DNA of 64,000 bases. Source: Alitta virens (taxonomy: Eukaryota > Annelida > Polychaeta > Phyllodocida > Nereididae). How positions within the stretch are numbered: the first letter of the stretch is position 1; the number at the start of each line of letters is the position of its first letter. The notes under the pieces were generated by a model. It was not told the origin of the DNA and did no database searches. It worked only from the letters and a program-made list of their open reading frames with translations. Shown one piece after another: positions 1-13,296 of this stretch. The DNA lies in assembly GCA_932294295.1 (NCBI GenBank), contig OW028573.1, forward strand, positions 4,320,001 to 4,384,000, given 5' to 3'. A program made the position numbers and the translations under genes.

Positions 1-3000
1 TCAGTTTATTATGGATAGCTTTATTTTGATGTGGCTTGCCAAGATTTCTTCCTTCTTAATAAGATAAAATAAATCATACAACATACAGATCGTCAGTTTA
101 GCTCATGCCCTGGAAAACATAAATCTGTCGAAATGTATTATTTTTCCAAGAAAACTTGATGTAAACAAGCGAGTTCCCACTTAACTAATTCTTGCAGATT
201 CTCTATCAAGGAAAAACTGTGCATGAACAGGTTGGGTGTGGTAAAAGATCTTCACCTGCTATATAAGGAAGATTTGGATTTGAACATCAGAAACCATTTT
301 ATGACATTGAAAGTTGAAAGGATTGGTCTTGCTTCCTTAAAAGCTACTAGTAGCACTGATGCAGTAGTAGAATCTATTGGGATTTGGGATTAATAAGGGA
401 TTAATATGGGATTAATATGATTCTTTATTGTAATTATAACAAATGAACACATTATTACAAAAAATATTAAGTGGCATAGTTTGGATAAACCCGCCATCAG
501 ATGAATGATATTATATAAATTACTAGATAGTTATATTATAAACATGAACGGTGTCAAGACTATTGAAAACTTTTATGGTTTTTAACCAAGGGATGGCCCC
601 AAAGTGTTGAAAATAAACCTGTCATTATACATGGAATATCACACAAGTGTACTTTTTCGAAACTAATATCTGCCAACCACTGAATCAGATGATATCAAGA
701 ATGATAGTGAAAATGGCATTCTGTGGCACTTTTGACCTTCTGTGAATGCGTTCTAAGCTGGTCCTCCATTTGCACGCTTGGCTACCTGTGACTCATGCAG
801 GATCCACGTCCATATTACCATTTCAATCGTCTAGTTTTGAGCAGGTTTTTCTTTTGATATGAACTCCTCACACCTTCGAGTTCATAAATCATTTGTTGCA
901 TAACATTTGGTGACCTCCAATAATTCATTCAATATATGTGCATTTCATCTACATTCATTTCAATTTTGGCTCCCGTGTAATCTATTATATTACAAGAGTG
1001 AAATAATCCGATAATAGTATTGACTATAATTTAGTATCAATTAGGGCCTATATTATTATATTATTAATGCTGTCGTGGATTGATCACATCCATTTGAATA
1101 AATATGAGTTAATTAAATGACTCAATTATATTCCACTAAAAGACCAAAATAACAAGATAAACATACCACAATCAAACTATTACTGCAGATAATTAGCATC
1201 AGTTTTGGTACATTAAGGCTGTCGTGGATTGATCACATATATTTAGTCTCGTGTTGCACCCACAGTCCAGAATAACCAGATAAAAGTACTATTATTAAAG
1301 TACTGAATAAAGTTAATTCAGTATCAGTTCTGGTACATAACCATTGATCATATTTGATTCAGAAAATAACAATAAAAATTCTATTGTTACATTAATAATG
1401 TTGTGTTCAGAGTGTCTCAGATTCTACAACCAAAATATTAAATAAATCAAAATTAAGGTTTGACCACAGATCATATTGTATCAATTTTAGTACAGCCATG
1501 TCTGGGGTTTGTATAACCAATTTCCCACATTTGGCACGACCTTTCCAGGCAAATGGCATCATGCATGACATGAGCTGCAGTCTGGGCACCATGTAGATCG
1601 CCAATATTTGCAAGGACTAGCTTAAACCATTTCCAGCCTTGGTCACGTTGAATCAATAATGCTATTAGCATATTCAATATCTACACAATACGTCTGAGGG
1701 AACATCTCTAGAGCATATTATATTGCATCCAGTCAGGTGTTAATAATCACTGCCAATAATGATACTTGTGGTCATAATAGCCATCTATATTTAACCCACT
1801 GAGCCGTCTCGAATTCGCAGACACATTTAAATGCTACATTATCCAATGCATGATATAGCATGCCTTTCAAACTAAGGCACAATGAAGTGGCGTAACCCAT
1901 TTGATTTGCTGCCAAACAAGACTGTATTTGATTTTAAGCAATACAACCAGCGTATGTCTGGAGAGAATAATATATAGAACATAAATGAGATTTTATACAT
2001 TTATTTATTGTATTATTTTGTGTGTGGTCAATAGTTTGATTATATTACTTTTTATCTGGTTATCTTAGTGTGTGGAATATATTTAGTCTATATGTTACTA
2101 TGTCTACTCAATGCTACTGTTCTGAAGGTTATATGATATGATAAGTTAAAGACTTGGGAGTTCATACCAATGTACCACACAAAAGCAACACATACAGAGA
2201 AATAATACTCTTTTGTAAACTTGACACTTTCCTCGAGTAAATCTTGTTTATAATAAGGTGCACCTAAAGATTCACAATACTGATATGAAAGCAGAAAAAT
2301 TATGCCCTGAAGCATTTACCTTCACCGAATTTTCAGTATAACAAAATGACATGAATATCATAATGACGCATGCACTGAGTTTAGCAACAAGATGTTAAAT
2401 TGCCCCTGTTATGATCACATAGCTAGGTTTGCACACGACGTTCAGACATGAGTAATAATTCAACTTAGTTTAACATTAAAATGCACCTAAGGTCGACTGC
2501 CTGAACATCAATAGTGCTGCTGCCATGGTCATGTTCAGTGCATGTTTAACACGAATGATCACTTCGCAATATTATCACATCTACACACATTTAAGTATTC
2601 ATTAACGTTTAATTGCTTCTCCGAATACTAGGTGTTTAAATGAGCTGCTGAAAATGTTAAAGAAAAAAACATCAGTTGCACACGTGGAAATGGTTACACT
2701 CATCATGCAAGTGCACCAACAGTCAAAATGATGTCCCCCATCATAAAATGATCACCAAACACTTTTATGGTCATCCAATAGACAGGAGCTACTCTCCTTT
2801 GATATATGTTTCATTTAGTAGCCAAACATGACCTGAAATAATGTGATATTAACAAGAACACATATTGATATAGCAGTTATGACTGACACCCAAAAAACTG
2901 ACTTCACGTCATTAGGGTGAACATGGTGTATATTAGACACCAAGAAACGAGTTCAATTGAAGAAATTCAGTTTTAATCATATGAAAACTTGTACCAATCT

Positions 3001-3100
3001 TATTTATTTGTTGACAGACTTGACATCAATTAACAAAACCCTTTCTAAATTTCCTCTTCAAATTCCCCAGTTATCGATTTAAATACCCTATACTTTTTCT
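1..3100. other. AT-rich intergenic or intronic DNA, no gene recognised
   Basis: No recognised coding exon. One 63-codon open stretch on the plus strand (202-393) follows an acceptor-like tttgcag-type site at 191-197, but it has no family match I can name. A minus-strand open stretch around 1471-1677 likewise resembles nothing I know. The rest is AT-rich sequence with short direct repeats such as the phrase ggctgtcgtggattgatcaca near 1068 and 1208. Confidence 0.5.
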
Positions 3101-3268
3101 GGGTGGATTATGGCTTTATGTCCTGTATTTCTGCACCTGATGGGCTAATTATAATTAGGACAGGCAGGGGCCATGGCAATGAGATGATGGATGAAACAGC
3201 CATCAAGCTCACTCAGGAATTGAACCCAGGACCCAGTGGTTGGAAGCGCTACCACTGAGCTAGGTCCC
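3101..3268 (-). repeat. tRNA-derived SINE, diverged copy
   Basis: This is a diverged copy of the window's main SINE, here called SINE-A. The plus strand reads tail to head: the conserved tail phrase (tttatgtcctgtatttctgc), then the central phrase ggacaggcag, then the tRNA-like head with B box and A box on the minus strand. Divergence from the other copies marks it as an older insertion. No target duplication was seen. Confidence 0.8.
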
Positions 3269-3888
3269 TATTCTTAATTCTTCTGAAAGGCACACACAAG
3301 CAAAGATACATGTACAAACAGGTATAGTTTATCATCAACACAAGCACACTATTTGTAGATTTCTTTTGCCACTGTTAATGTGGTCAAATTTTCATGAATG
3401 TATAGTTTATTTTACTCAACATCCTTTATTTGTGTGTTTCATTTTTCATCACAATACACCTTTATAAACTTTGTGCTTACGGTTTAGTGTATATACTGGT
3501 TCATCTGTAAAACATTGTTACATTTTAAATACATATACATTAACAATCTTTCCTCCAAACTATATTGGACTGATGAATAATATAGGCTGATTATTGTGCC
3601 TTGCATTGAGACAACAGCCTGACACGTCTGTGCAGGTGACTGCAGGTATTCCCAACTGGCTGCTGCAGCATCTCAACTCACGCGGGGAAATCCTGCATCA
3701 TGCTACTACAGGTAGCTTCGTTGGTAACTCCCAAATTTTCCTCAGTGATATATGACTAATGCATTTTCCCTATTACTTATTTCAAGACATTACATATAAG
3801 TATATTCAATTGACGACACAAATCTGCAGTTCGTTAAATGCATCATAATGCTTGTAAATTTGAGTTCTTATAACATCAAGTTTAGGTA

Positions 3889-4041
3889 AATAACTTCATA
3901 AAATATGGTCGACTCTAACCAGCTGTAGCAAGCTATAACTGGCTAAAGCCAGCTTTGAGTAGCCAGACAGTTCTGGTTAGTGGCAGGTAGCAGAAGTCTA
4001 GGTTCAGTTTGACAGGCCGTGTTTAATGAAACTAACTGTAA
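3889..4041. mobile_element. MITE-like element with short inverted ends
   Basis: The left end reads cttcataaaatatggtcgac. The right end, read as its reverse complement, begins gttagtttcattaaacacgg, giving imperfect terminal inverted repeats of roughly 20 bp. A longer relative lies at 29606-29876 and a partial relative near 45690-45775, all sharing phrases such as gagtagccag and ctaaagccagc. No transposase is encoded, so it would be non-autonomous. Confidence 0.45.
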
Positions 4042-7000
4042 CTAATATATTAATTCATTAGTTGAATATGTTGTTATTAAATTGCACATTGACGTGTTCT
4101 GTTGGAGCTCATAAATCATGTTTACTGACATGATCCAATTTAATCAGGAGTGATATTATGTTATTATGCTAGAAAAGTCGGATTACCATTGATATGCTGT
4201 ATTTAAAATGTCTATTCTACTTAATAGCTTTGAGCTTACAACAACAGACCCCACTAACGTGACACTGCCATAACCTTGATCAGAATCCTAATGATGTCTT
4301 TATTATGAAGTATCCAACTGACAGATCTCGTCACCACTGGTATTAGACTATTCATAAATGTCACATCAATATCATAGCCTGATGTAATTTAACGACATAT
4401 TATATGAACACATCAACAGTGCAATCACTGAAATGAGGTGGAAAAATTGCTCGGCCACATTACTCAAAACCACACATTACTACTAACAGCAAAAAGGTTG
4501 AGATCGCTGCACTCCTGCGGTTTGCTTATATAAAGAAGATTCATTTTCAAGAAAGATAAATATAGTCTTCAAGTGAACGTGTAAGAAATGGCATATTTGG
4601 TGTCATGCACTAATTGGTAAGAATCACGTGACCGAGCAATAACACATGACCCATAGAGACTCCAAAACGTTCAGCAAAATATCTCAGGTGAAATTAGCTG
4701 CCAATAGCTCTCTCATGAAAGTAATCAGGCATTCCATCTGTAGAGGCTAATCTTTATGAATACCAGATATATTGGGGTGAATAAGTCAAAGGTAGGATAT
4801 GTATATGATGCTAAATATACATCAGAATGTTATCCTTCTAAAATGTACAATACATTCTAACTTTCCAAAGTTTTTTTTATGACATGGAATTTCTTTTACT
4901 TCATTGAGACAAAGAAGTGATCTTTTTAACCTTTCCTTGAAGTAATTTTCAGAATAGCTTTGTTGAACCTAGCACTTATAATCCGTGTACGAAACACCGT
5001 AGAACAATTCTATTCTCAAATAGAACAAAGCTCAGGTCACATTACTGAACTATGACAACCTAAAGAAAAAATTCCAAGACAGATGACTGACATGCTGCCA
5101 TTACCACAAAGTGTTGACCACTTAGTCTATAAAAAGCAGCATTTAGATCACCAGAAAGAATTACACGCCCACCTTTTTGCGACACGCATATCACTTACAC
5201 AGGACCTACACATGCGTAGGGGCTTATGAAACTATAAGGTCAAACCTTAGTAAAAGGACAACTTGGTTATGCTACAAACATGGCTTTATTTCAGCACAGA
5301 GAGGGGGACATGGCCCATGGCTAAAGACGCTTACAATTTACTAGTATACAGTAAAACCACACATTAAGAACCTAACTAATATCACCAAGACCTAACAAAT
5401 AAGCACCGAATGTGCCGAGGATATCTGACTAATGCCACAACGAATGCCACTGAACCATGCAACATCATTTAGGTGTTGCACACTGGATGGTACAAATAAA
5501 TTTGCACATCTGGCAGTTCATTGATCTTAGTCTACTGTGGCTGCCCGATGGTAATCTTTGATAGCATTTGTAAAAAGGGGGCACTTCATCATCATTGACA
5601 ATAACGTAACACACTTGCAATGCTCCATCTGTATATAGATCATCTATGGATGCTATATACGCAACTACTGGCTTGTTGCAGTTCTCTATTCTTCTTCTTC
5701 TACTGTGATAAAGTTTCAATACTGAGTTGTAAAAATTTAAACAGGCCTGTATCAATTATCATGCAGTACCACTCTTTACTGTATAAGTAATTGGCAGCTC
5801 AATAAAACCTTCAAAAAAACAGAAAGCTTCCAATGCTATTTATCCATAGGAAACAATTATAATTTACAAGCTTAATACACTCCAATAACATGTTTGTATT
5901 ACAGTAATATGCAAACAATCACTCATTGAAATGTGTATTTAGCATACACTCATCATAATTCTCTGCATGAATGTGATTTGTCTTCCATTTGGCATATACA
6001 CTTGGTTTGTGAGTGATTGTGTCCTCAAGACCAAACTAGTGCAGAGTAAATGGGGTGAGTCTAGCTTGGCACACAGCTTTAAGGAAATGGAATAGACCAT
6101 CAAGTACCACCCTACAGAACTATGCCATTCTAGTGTTTGACAACTAAATATATCACACTTTCAGAAGAGAAGAATGTCGCCAAAAGGCATGAAAAAAGAA
6201 AACTTCAAGGCAATGCACAAAGACCAGTTATTATAGACTATCTTCATTACATTAAACTACACTTTACATACTAGTCCAATTTGCATTATGGCCACATGCA
6301 GTGCAGTGAAGTGCAGTTCAGTTCACTTTGCAAGTGTTCATAATTGTTTGAATTCTGGTCATCCTTGTAGAGATCTTACTTTGTTTAAAGCCAATTATAG
6401 GCAATTGTTTGCATGTTGTGGCTGTTTGTTAATCTATTTCGCTTCCTTAACTTTCAAAATCCCCCATGATTTGGATTTGGCTGCACTTCATTGCACTTGG
6501 CAGTAAAACTCGTTACAGACAATACAACAAGTACAGGCAGCAACATTGCAAAAACCTTTAAAAGTTTGATCAGACCTTGGAGAATTAGACCAAGATCAGA
6601 CCATACCATTATATAAAGAATACTGATATTTAGGCCGGTTCTCTTCAAATCTAAGACAACTTGGCACTCTAAAAACATATGTCACAAAAAAAGGTGTTTT
6701 GGAATGCACAGGACCAGTGCCAGTATCACTCAGGAATGGCGCATCTTTGGACAATATCAGAGTCTTCGTGAAATGTTTTTGAGAAAGTGTGCGTGAGAGA
6801 GGGGGTATGTCACTTGGGTGCCCTGTGTTTAGTGACGGCATGAGGCCTTGGACCGTGGATAACTACAATACAGAGCTTTGTATAAGTAAGACTAGCATTC
6901 TTGACTGAGAAATTCCCTAGCAATTCATGTAAAAGCCCATGGTTTGGCCCCAACCCCCTGCTGCATGTCCATACGTGCCCTGTAACCCTATCCCCCCGTG

Positions 7001-9160
7001 CAATATGCAACTTAGAGGGGTTGTCATCAGTAAACAGTTATTAGAGAGAAGCACATCAAAGGATCTCTCAGGAGTATACAGTCCGTATGTTGTAATGTGT
7101 ATTTGCCCCCACCCATTCTTTTATAATCCTTCCTGCTAAAAGGTCCAAGCTAGCCCACCTAAATGGTGCATGGCAGCTACACAAAAGACTGCACACCTGA
7201 GTATTACCGACACAGTGTTGGTCAATAACACTGACCCAGAATTATGACGTTAGTAAAACTTCCTAAAAATAAATTGAATTGGCAAGGTTTGTGAAACACC
7301 CAGTTCATTCATTCCTAGGTCCAGATGTTTCAATACAACACCAAGCTACATAAATCAGACATAAGGTATTTATGCCAAGTGTTCCACACACACACACAAA
7401 AAACATGTCAGTTATTAACTACTTATTTTACTACGTGACAATTTGTACGTAGGGGGGGGGGGGGGGGCAGTACAGAAAGATGTTTACGGAGAAAGCAGTT
7501 GTGTGTGTCCTACGGGGTTAAAAGAGCTGAGAAGGGCACAAGTGACACACAGGCTGTGACTTCGTGTCCTCTCAAATCGACTGCACTGGGGTTGTCATAT
7601 TTGCCATGAAAGGTCATGCACAATGACATTGCAAAAACCCTGGAAAATATTGTCCCATATTCCCCCGTATTTCTGGTTATGTCACCCGTGCAAGTCAGAC
7701 ATAGAGCAAAGTGTAACTCAGCTGTTTTTTTTTGGTTTCTTTTAGAGAGGGGAGGGGGGGGGGGGGTGTAACAAATGGGGTTGAGTGGTTATGAAGCTTC
7801 GTAACCCTTTTCACCCCAACCATTTACCCTTTGATGGCCGAGTGAGCAATAATTGTTAAGTCCTCTCATTGAACCATGAAATTAGTCATATGTCAAAGAG
7901 TGTGATCTGAATCGTTATATATCTAACAGTGATCTGCTATACACTTCCGCAAATAATCGGCTGGCTAGTTAGACACAAGGCAAGAAACTGCGAACTAGGT
8001 GTGTATAAACAACCAGCCTCACAGTCTGATCGATATTCACCAATTGACTGAAACTCCTGCGAGCTGGGCAAAAATGACTGACGTTTGTTTACCTCAACTT
8101 TTGATATTTTTAGCGACTTATCAATCTGAACCAAATTTTAAACACTCCCGTGTGAATTAAGCTGGCTTTTAATCTCCATTTACGAAGTTTCTGCAGGGAT
8201 TTCCAGTTTGTCACAGTTGACCAGGCCATTATGACAACTGGTGTTTATCACGAAATGCCCTTTTAATATGGTATAGCTCATGGTTGTGATTAAACTGTTA
8301 ATCTTTATTTTTGACCAAGATTTTAGGTCTTAGTCAGGTTTCATTTTCCTTATATTTATTTTCTTGGCAGCCGAAATATTATTGACGTTTTGTGGTCAGC
8401 TGTTGTCCAGATAAATGTACACAAAGCTTAAATCAGCTGATGAACACTGCATGAAGTGCGTAATTACACTCTATATGATTCATAATATTTTTGAAAAGCC
8501 ATTGACCAACATATGTCGAGAAGATGGATTCAATGCATTTGATGATATGTCGTAATATCTCGTAATATCTAATAACTACAGGTCAATGAAACTGGCTAAT
8601 CTCGTGACTTTCAAACAAACATTAAATACAGCTACAAAAAAAGAAAACTATGCATTTAAAGATCCAATACTCACAAATTGTTCATAAATTAAAGCAATTA
8701 TTTCATGCCTTTCAGACTTCAAACAAATCTCAGGGATAAGCGGTTTTTTCACTTTGCCAAAAAGATAGCAAATGCTTCAATACATTTGCTCGAAACCACA
8801 TCTATTTTGACATGACATTAAAAAGTGAAATGAAATACATTTCGTGCAGTGTGAAGTTATTTTGGGAGTTGGCGTAGGTGGCTTGGAGCCATGACACCTG
8901 GGGCTAACTCAAGAGAATGGTCAGCTGAGGTCGTGCTGTTGAGATCACCACTGAGCAACACTCCATTCTCTCTCTCTCAAATAGATCCGGTCTTCCAACA
9001 GGATTTGAGTGGGCCCTCTACAAATGCCCAGAGAACCGAATAGAAGGGCCCCGTTTTTGTTGTTTTGTTGACAGTCTGGTTACACCAAGTCAGTCTTCCT
9101 TGACAGATCGAGGACACTTCATATTTTTCATGTGCAAGATACAAGTGCAAAAGTACTCAC
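4042..9160. other. Intergenic or intronic DNA, no gene recognised
   Basis: No coding exon can be supported here. Since the LIM-domain gene runs leftward from 9161, part of this stretch is probably its first coding intron, with later exons here unrecognised or beyond the window edge. It contains two long poly-G tracts (7452-7467 and 7754-7766). Several minus-strand open stretches (5465-5755, 6596-6841, 7937-8134) lack splice context or recognisable motifs. Confidence 0.45.
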
Positions 9161-9619
9161 CACATAAGCCGGAAAGTGATGCCTCTCAAATTGGTTCTTG
9201 TTCCTCTTTTGGAACTGCGACTGGGCATACATGGCCTGCTGTATCCCCATGGCATTAGTGGTTATGATTGGTTTATCCATTGACAGGATATCTGAAGTAA
9301 GGCCCAATTTAGGTACATCAAGAGCAGAGCGGATTCCAATGGCATTTGCATCCAAGCCAGCTGTAGCACTTCTGGGCACATGCTTCATGCAGTAAATCTC
9401 CTTATCGTGTATATCAGCCTGGTTGGTAAAATATGTCTTCATGGTCAAGTGCTGACCACAAGACACGCACTTGAAACACTGGCGATGGAATAGCACTCCA
9501 TTGACTGGCCCCGCCTTTTCGGCGTAATACACTCTCTGGGTGCATCGGACACATTTTTCAGCATCCGGCGGAGTGAACAAGTTACTCAAACTTGGAGGGA
9601 CCTTCTCGACTGCCTGCAT
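9161..9619 (-). CDS. LIM-domain protein, first coding exon (possibly hillarin/KY-peptidase-like)
   Basis: The exon starts at the ATG at 9619-9617 and ends at a strong GTGAGT donor at 9160-9155, giving 153 codons in phase 0. Residues 23-80 form one complete LIM zinc-binding domain with ligands C23, C26, H45, C48, C51, C54, C77 and H80. LIM domains bind proteins, usually in cytoskeletal or muscle settings. The linker after it holds two similar phrases, NAIGIRSALDVP and NAMGIQQAMYAQ, suggesting a short internal repeat. A single N-terminal LIM followed by such a linker fits invertebrate hillarin, where a transglutaminase-like KY domain would follow. That domain is not visible here, so the hillarin assignment is inference. 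An acceptor-like tttttcag ends at 9745, so the exon may extend upstream as 5' UTR to 9744. Confidence 0.75.
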
Positions 9620-9744
9620 GGTCACTATGTAGTCATGAGGGCCAGGCCGTCTTCCTTCTCACTCCTTCTCTCTCAAAGCGAGTTGTCAGTTGATCTCACG
9701 TCACGCTCCGCTGCACTCAAAGTATGGCCCACATGTTCACTCGC
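9620..9744 (-). other. Putative 5' UTR part of the LIM-gene exon
   Basis: On the minus strand a good acceptor (tttttcag) ends at 9745, just upstream of the ATG-containing exon. The 125 bases between it and the ATG are therefore probably transcribed 5' UTR. No other start codon in frame is evident here. Confidence 0.4.
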
Positions 9745-10356
9745 CTGAAAAATACAATGTCAGACTGCTGACGGCCGTAGTGTTGTCATCCTGCGCAGCG
9801 CAAGCTTGCAAGCAACCTTCTAGAACGTTGTATAGATATATATAGGTCTAGAGTAGCAGAACACGCACATATATGCTCATCAAAGCTGAACGAAAGTTTT
9901 GGTGCATACCAAGAATACAAGGAAGGCAGTTGAGCCATGCTACATGTCAAATACTGCAATGTCTGGCTGGAAAATGCAGAAACTTTCTAATATAAATTTA
10001 CAACTGAAGGTAATGTAACCATACCCTAATATAAAATGTGAAACGGTTAAAGGCCCTGCATAAGTTATTAAACATCTTGAAATGACTGTGGGTTAGATAT
10101 TACTGATTATTGGCCTGTAAAGCCCGTCTAATAGATCCAGCCCAACTAGACATCGATCATTAGATGCAGTTGGCCGATAGCCTGCCAGTCAGCCTCAGCA
10201 GCCGACACACCTGGATGACTAGCCGGCTACATTGGGCATCTGGTGAGATGAAGCCACTTTGAAAGTGGCGCAACTAACGCAGCTTCTAAAAACTCCTACA
10301 CTCTCATTAAGAATTAATAAATACTTGATCAGCCATGGCAGAAACTACATGCTCAC

Positions 10357-10500
10357 CTGTTAAAAAGGTAACTTCCCGGCGTAAGGTACACCACGCCTAT
10401 GACGACTGGGTCTGTTCTGCTCAGCGGCGACTGGTTCCCACCTGGGCTGGCCCATTCTAGTTACGGGGAACGCAGGTAGTGTCATGATCTCCACTTGCAC
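10357..10500 (-). other. Putative noncoding first exon of the LIM gene
   Basis: On the minus strand a consensus donor (CAG then GTGAGC) lies at 10359-10351 and is preceded by a more GC-rich stretch. It could be a leader exon that splices to the acceptor at 9746-9745. It contains a short upstream ORF of about 31 codons beginning MGQPRW and ending in TAA. The upstream boundary is not determined, and transcript data would be needed to confirm it. Confidence 0.3.
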
Positions 10501-10928
10501 AGATCGTAAACACGGGCAATCATTATTCGTTATTGATAGGCTATCAATTCAACATTAGTCTATCCCTCAGGAGGCTGCTGAAGTTATGCATCTGGATCTT
10601 AGTTTTAAACTTGTTTCACAGAGGATGGTAGTCTTTGCAAGGAAATTTAGTACCATCCGCAATGACAGTAAAATTCAATAGTCAAAGGACTATTTTTAAA
10701 AACTTTTCTATGAATAATTTCCTCTCATGTATCAGATGCCTAACTTAAATTTTTTAGTCATTTAAGTATTCTGTCATATTTCCAGCTTTAAACTGAATTA
10801 AAATCAAAATTGAAAATTTTTCACCACTTGCACACCATTCAGGCCATGAAACCTATTTGACTAACCCCTGGCGTCCTCTGGTGTTTAAAATCAGAAGTGG
10901 AGGTCAATGAAGCGTAGCGACTTCACCT

Positions 10929-12205
10929 TGTAAAAGTCCATGTCATTAAAGACTCCAATATAATGACATTTCCAAGTCCAAGCTGCTCATCTCCAAGTAA
11001 ACAGCATAAAGTCAGAGTGACTTGAAAATGCAGACTTTCAACTGAGTCTCATCTCAGCTTTGAGGGAAGTCAAGTTCTCCCAGTTCCAAAGTGGGCAGAG
11101 TCCAAAGTGCAGTAAGCACAATATATGCAGAGTCCAAAGTGTACAAGTAATAACACAAGAGTGGTTTTGCTTCCTCAGCTGGCAAGATGAAAACTGATCT
11201 TTTTAATGTGCACAGGGTATATGTATTAAAGTACAATTCATGAAGTTTTCCCCCCAGCAGGGCTGAGAGGGAATTATCAACCAATCACAACACAGTAAAC
11301 TCTACATTCCATGGGGTGATACCTCCCCCAAACAGGGCTGCTACCAGCATCTTTCTGCCAATTCTGGCAGGGATTAGTGAGACCAAGACAATGGAGCAAA
11401 AGTGGACCCCCTGCAGTGCTCTGCATTGTGCTGAGGCTATTTATAGCTCAAGTCACAATGGGCTATTGTACTGAGTGTCAACTTTGGCTTGGTTAGCAGT
11501 TTTGGAGGGAAAGTTTTGGAGGGAAAATTAGTAAGCTCCTCCCACAATTCAGGACTTAACAGTGAGGCATCTTAACAGGGCAATGCACTCACATAGCACT
11601 GACAATAAATCAATATGTAGCAAAAGGAATGATACTTGTCATCAATTGACAATTGATTGATAATACAGTCAATCAATTAATAATATAATCAATGTTAACA
11701 ACATAATAATAATAAAATCAATGTTAATAATATAATCAATGCTAACAATATAATCAATATTAATAATCAACATTCCTTGCAGCAGGCTAAGCTAGCTAAG
11801 ACTAAGCATAATTAACAAGCAACTGGGCACATGTGAGTGGAGCAGTGACCAGCTAAAAATGTAGTGATGAGCACACACTACTACTGCATTTAGGTCACAT
11901 GAGCAGAGGCCTGCATAGGGCAGGTGTAATGAAGAGCAAATGTCATATAACTCTAACTGACATATATCCTTTGCCTAGGGCAAGTGTAATGAGGAGCATA
12001 CAATCAATGCACCTGTCATGTTACTCTAACTGACATATGACATATATCCTTTGCCTAGGGCAAGTGTAATGAGGAGCATACAATCAATGCACCTGTCATG
12101 TTACTCTAACTGACATATATCCTTTGCCTAGGGCAAGTGTAATGAGGAGCATACAATCAATGCACCTGTCATATAATAAGTGTTTGCCATGGGCTGCACT
12201 TTACA
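10929..12205 (-). repeat. Left LTR (3' LTR of the element)
   Basis: This LTR is 1277 bp, begins TGTAAA and ends TTTACA on the plus strand, and by eye appears identical to the right LTR. A TATA box (CTATAAATAG on the minus strand) lies at 11447-11438. It contains an AT-rich array of aatcaatgtta-type units (11640-11770) and about three copies of a roughly 72-bp unit with the phrase cctagggcaagtgtaatgag (11970-12170). Its promoter faces the LIM-domain gene. Confidence 0.95.
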
Positions 12206-12219
12206 TCACTCCCCCCCTT
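12206..12219 (-). other. Polypurine tract
   Basis: Directly inside the 3' LTR the minus strand reads AAGGGGGGGAGTGA. This is a purine-only run in the position where plus-strand DNA synthesis is primed in LTR elements, apart from the final TGA joining the LTR. Confidence 0.75.
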
Positions 12220-12289
12220 ATTCTAGCTCATTGATGGCAATCAGCAAGGAGCGTGCTTGGGGATGATCAAGAAGTTATCAGCCTGGCAA

Positions 12290-13290
12290 TATAAACAATT
12301 CTGACATGCTAAACAGTCCTGACATGTTAGACAATTTCGACATGCTAAGTAACTCGACATGCCAGATAATTCTGACATGCTCAACAATTCTGAAATGTTA
12401 GATAATTCTAACATGCTAAGTAACTCGACATGCCAGATAATTCTGACATGCTTAACAATTCTGAAATGTTAGATAATTCTAACATGCTAAGCAATTCTCA
12501 GTGACATCAATATATGAAGCACAGTGAGTAAAAGGAAAATGGCTACAACAATGCTGCAAGGTTAAGACAAATGGTGACAAGCCTGAGGAAACAAGGGCAT
12601 TTCTCATTTTTATCTAAGCTAAGAACAGCTCTATGTTTGTGGGGATCTCATGACTACTTGTCATCCTGACCATGTCTCCCCCTTGAGGTAAGATCCAAGG
12701 GATCCAGCAGTGCGATGCATGCGTGGGTGCATGACATGCCAGTGTCAGTTTACTTGGTTGTAGTCTGGGCTCAGCTCAGCATGCTGTCGCCGTCGTGCCT
12801 TGAGACTATTTCCCATATCCTTGCTAGGCTGCCCAAGGGGCAATGCCCAAGGCTAGTCAGTTCCAGGAGACTCTGAATTCCCTTGGCCAGTGAATTCGAG
12901 TCGGCGGTGAACTCCAGGAGTTTAATGAACTCTACTATACAGCGAATTCCAGGAGTCAGTGAACTCTACTATACAGCGAATTCCAGGAGGCAGTGAATTC
13001 CAGTAAACAGGAAATTCCGTGAGTTGATCCATTCCGTGGTGTGGTCCATTCCGTGATGTGGTCCATTCCGTGACGTGCATTTTCAGTCGACAGTAGTTTC
13101 CGTGCGGTGGTCGATTTCGTGAGACAGTCAGTCTCGGTCGACAGTTAATTCCAGGGGACAGTAAATTCCGTGAGACAGTCGATTTCGTGAAATTGTCAAT
13201 TCAGTGAGTTAGTCATTTGCAGGAGACAGCAGTTTCCATGAGACAGTCCATTCCCGGAGTGGCTGATCGCGAGTCAGTCCCAGCGGATGT
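12290..13290 (-). repeat. Tandem-repeat-rich noncoding 3' region of the retrotransposon
   Basis: Between pol and the polypurine tract lie two arrays. At about 12300-12497, units of 17-19 bp vary around gacatgctaagtaactc, with a longer period visible where blocks recur. At about 12890-13265, units of about 20 bp vary around gtgaattccaggagacagt. No open frame of note crosses either array. Where env sits in some relatives, this element has only repeats. Confidence 0.7.
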
Positions 13291-13296
13291 TGGTCT

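Noticed and set aside
202..393. Open stretch after an acceptor-like site at the window's left edge
   Set aside because: 63 codons in AT-rich DNA with no family motif, no donor and a plain stop; too weak to list as an exon.
5465..5755. 96-codon open frame on the minus strand as a further LIM-gene exon
   Set aside because: No acceptor/donor pair in suitable phase was identified and no KY/transglutaminase-like motif is visible.
11054..11284. 76-codon open frame repeated at 18588-18818
   Set aside because: It is the same stretch in the two LTRs, so its repetition reflects LTR identity and not coding selection.
11970..12170. Spaced direct repeats that could suggest a CRISPR-like array
   Set aside because: They are a tandem repeat of about 72 bp inside an LTR of a eukaryotic retrotransposon, without short uniform repeats, unique spacers or cas genes.
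12220..13296. A possible env gene between pol and the 3' LTR
   Set aside because: Only tandem repeats are present; no signal peptide, transmembrane segment or long frame was found.
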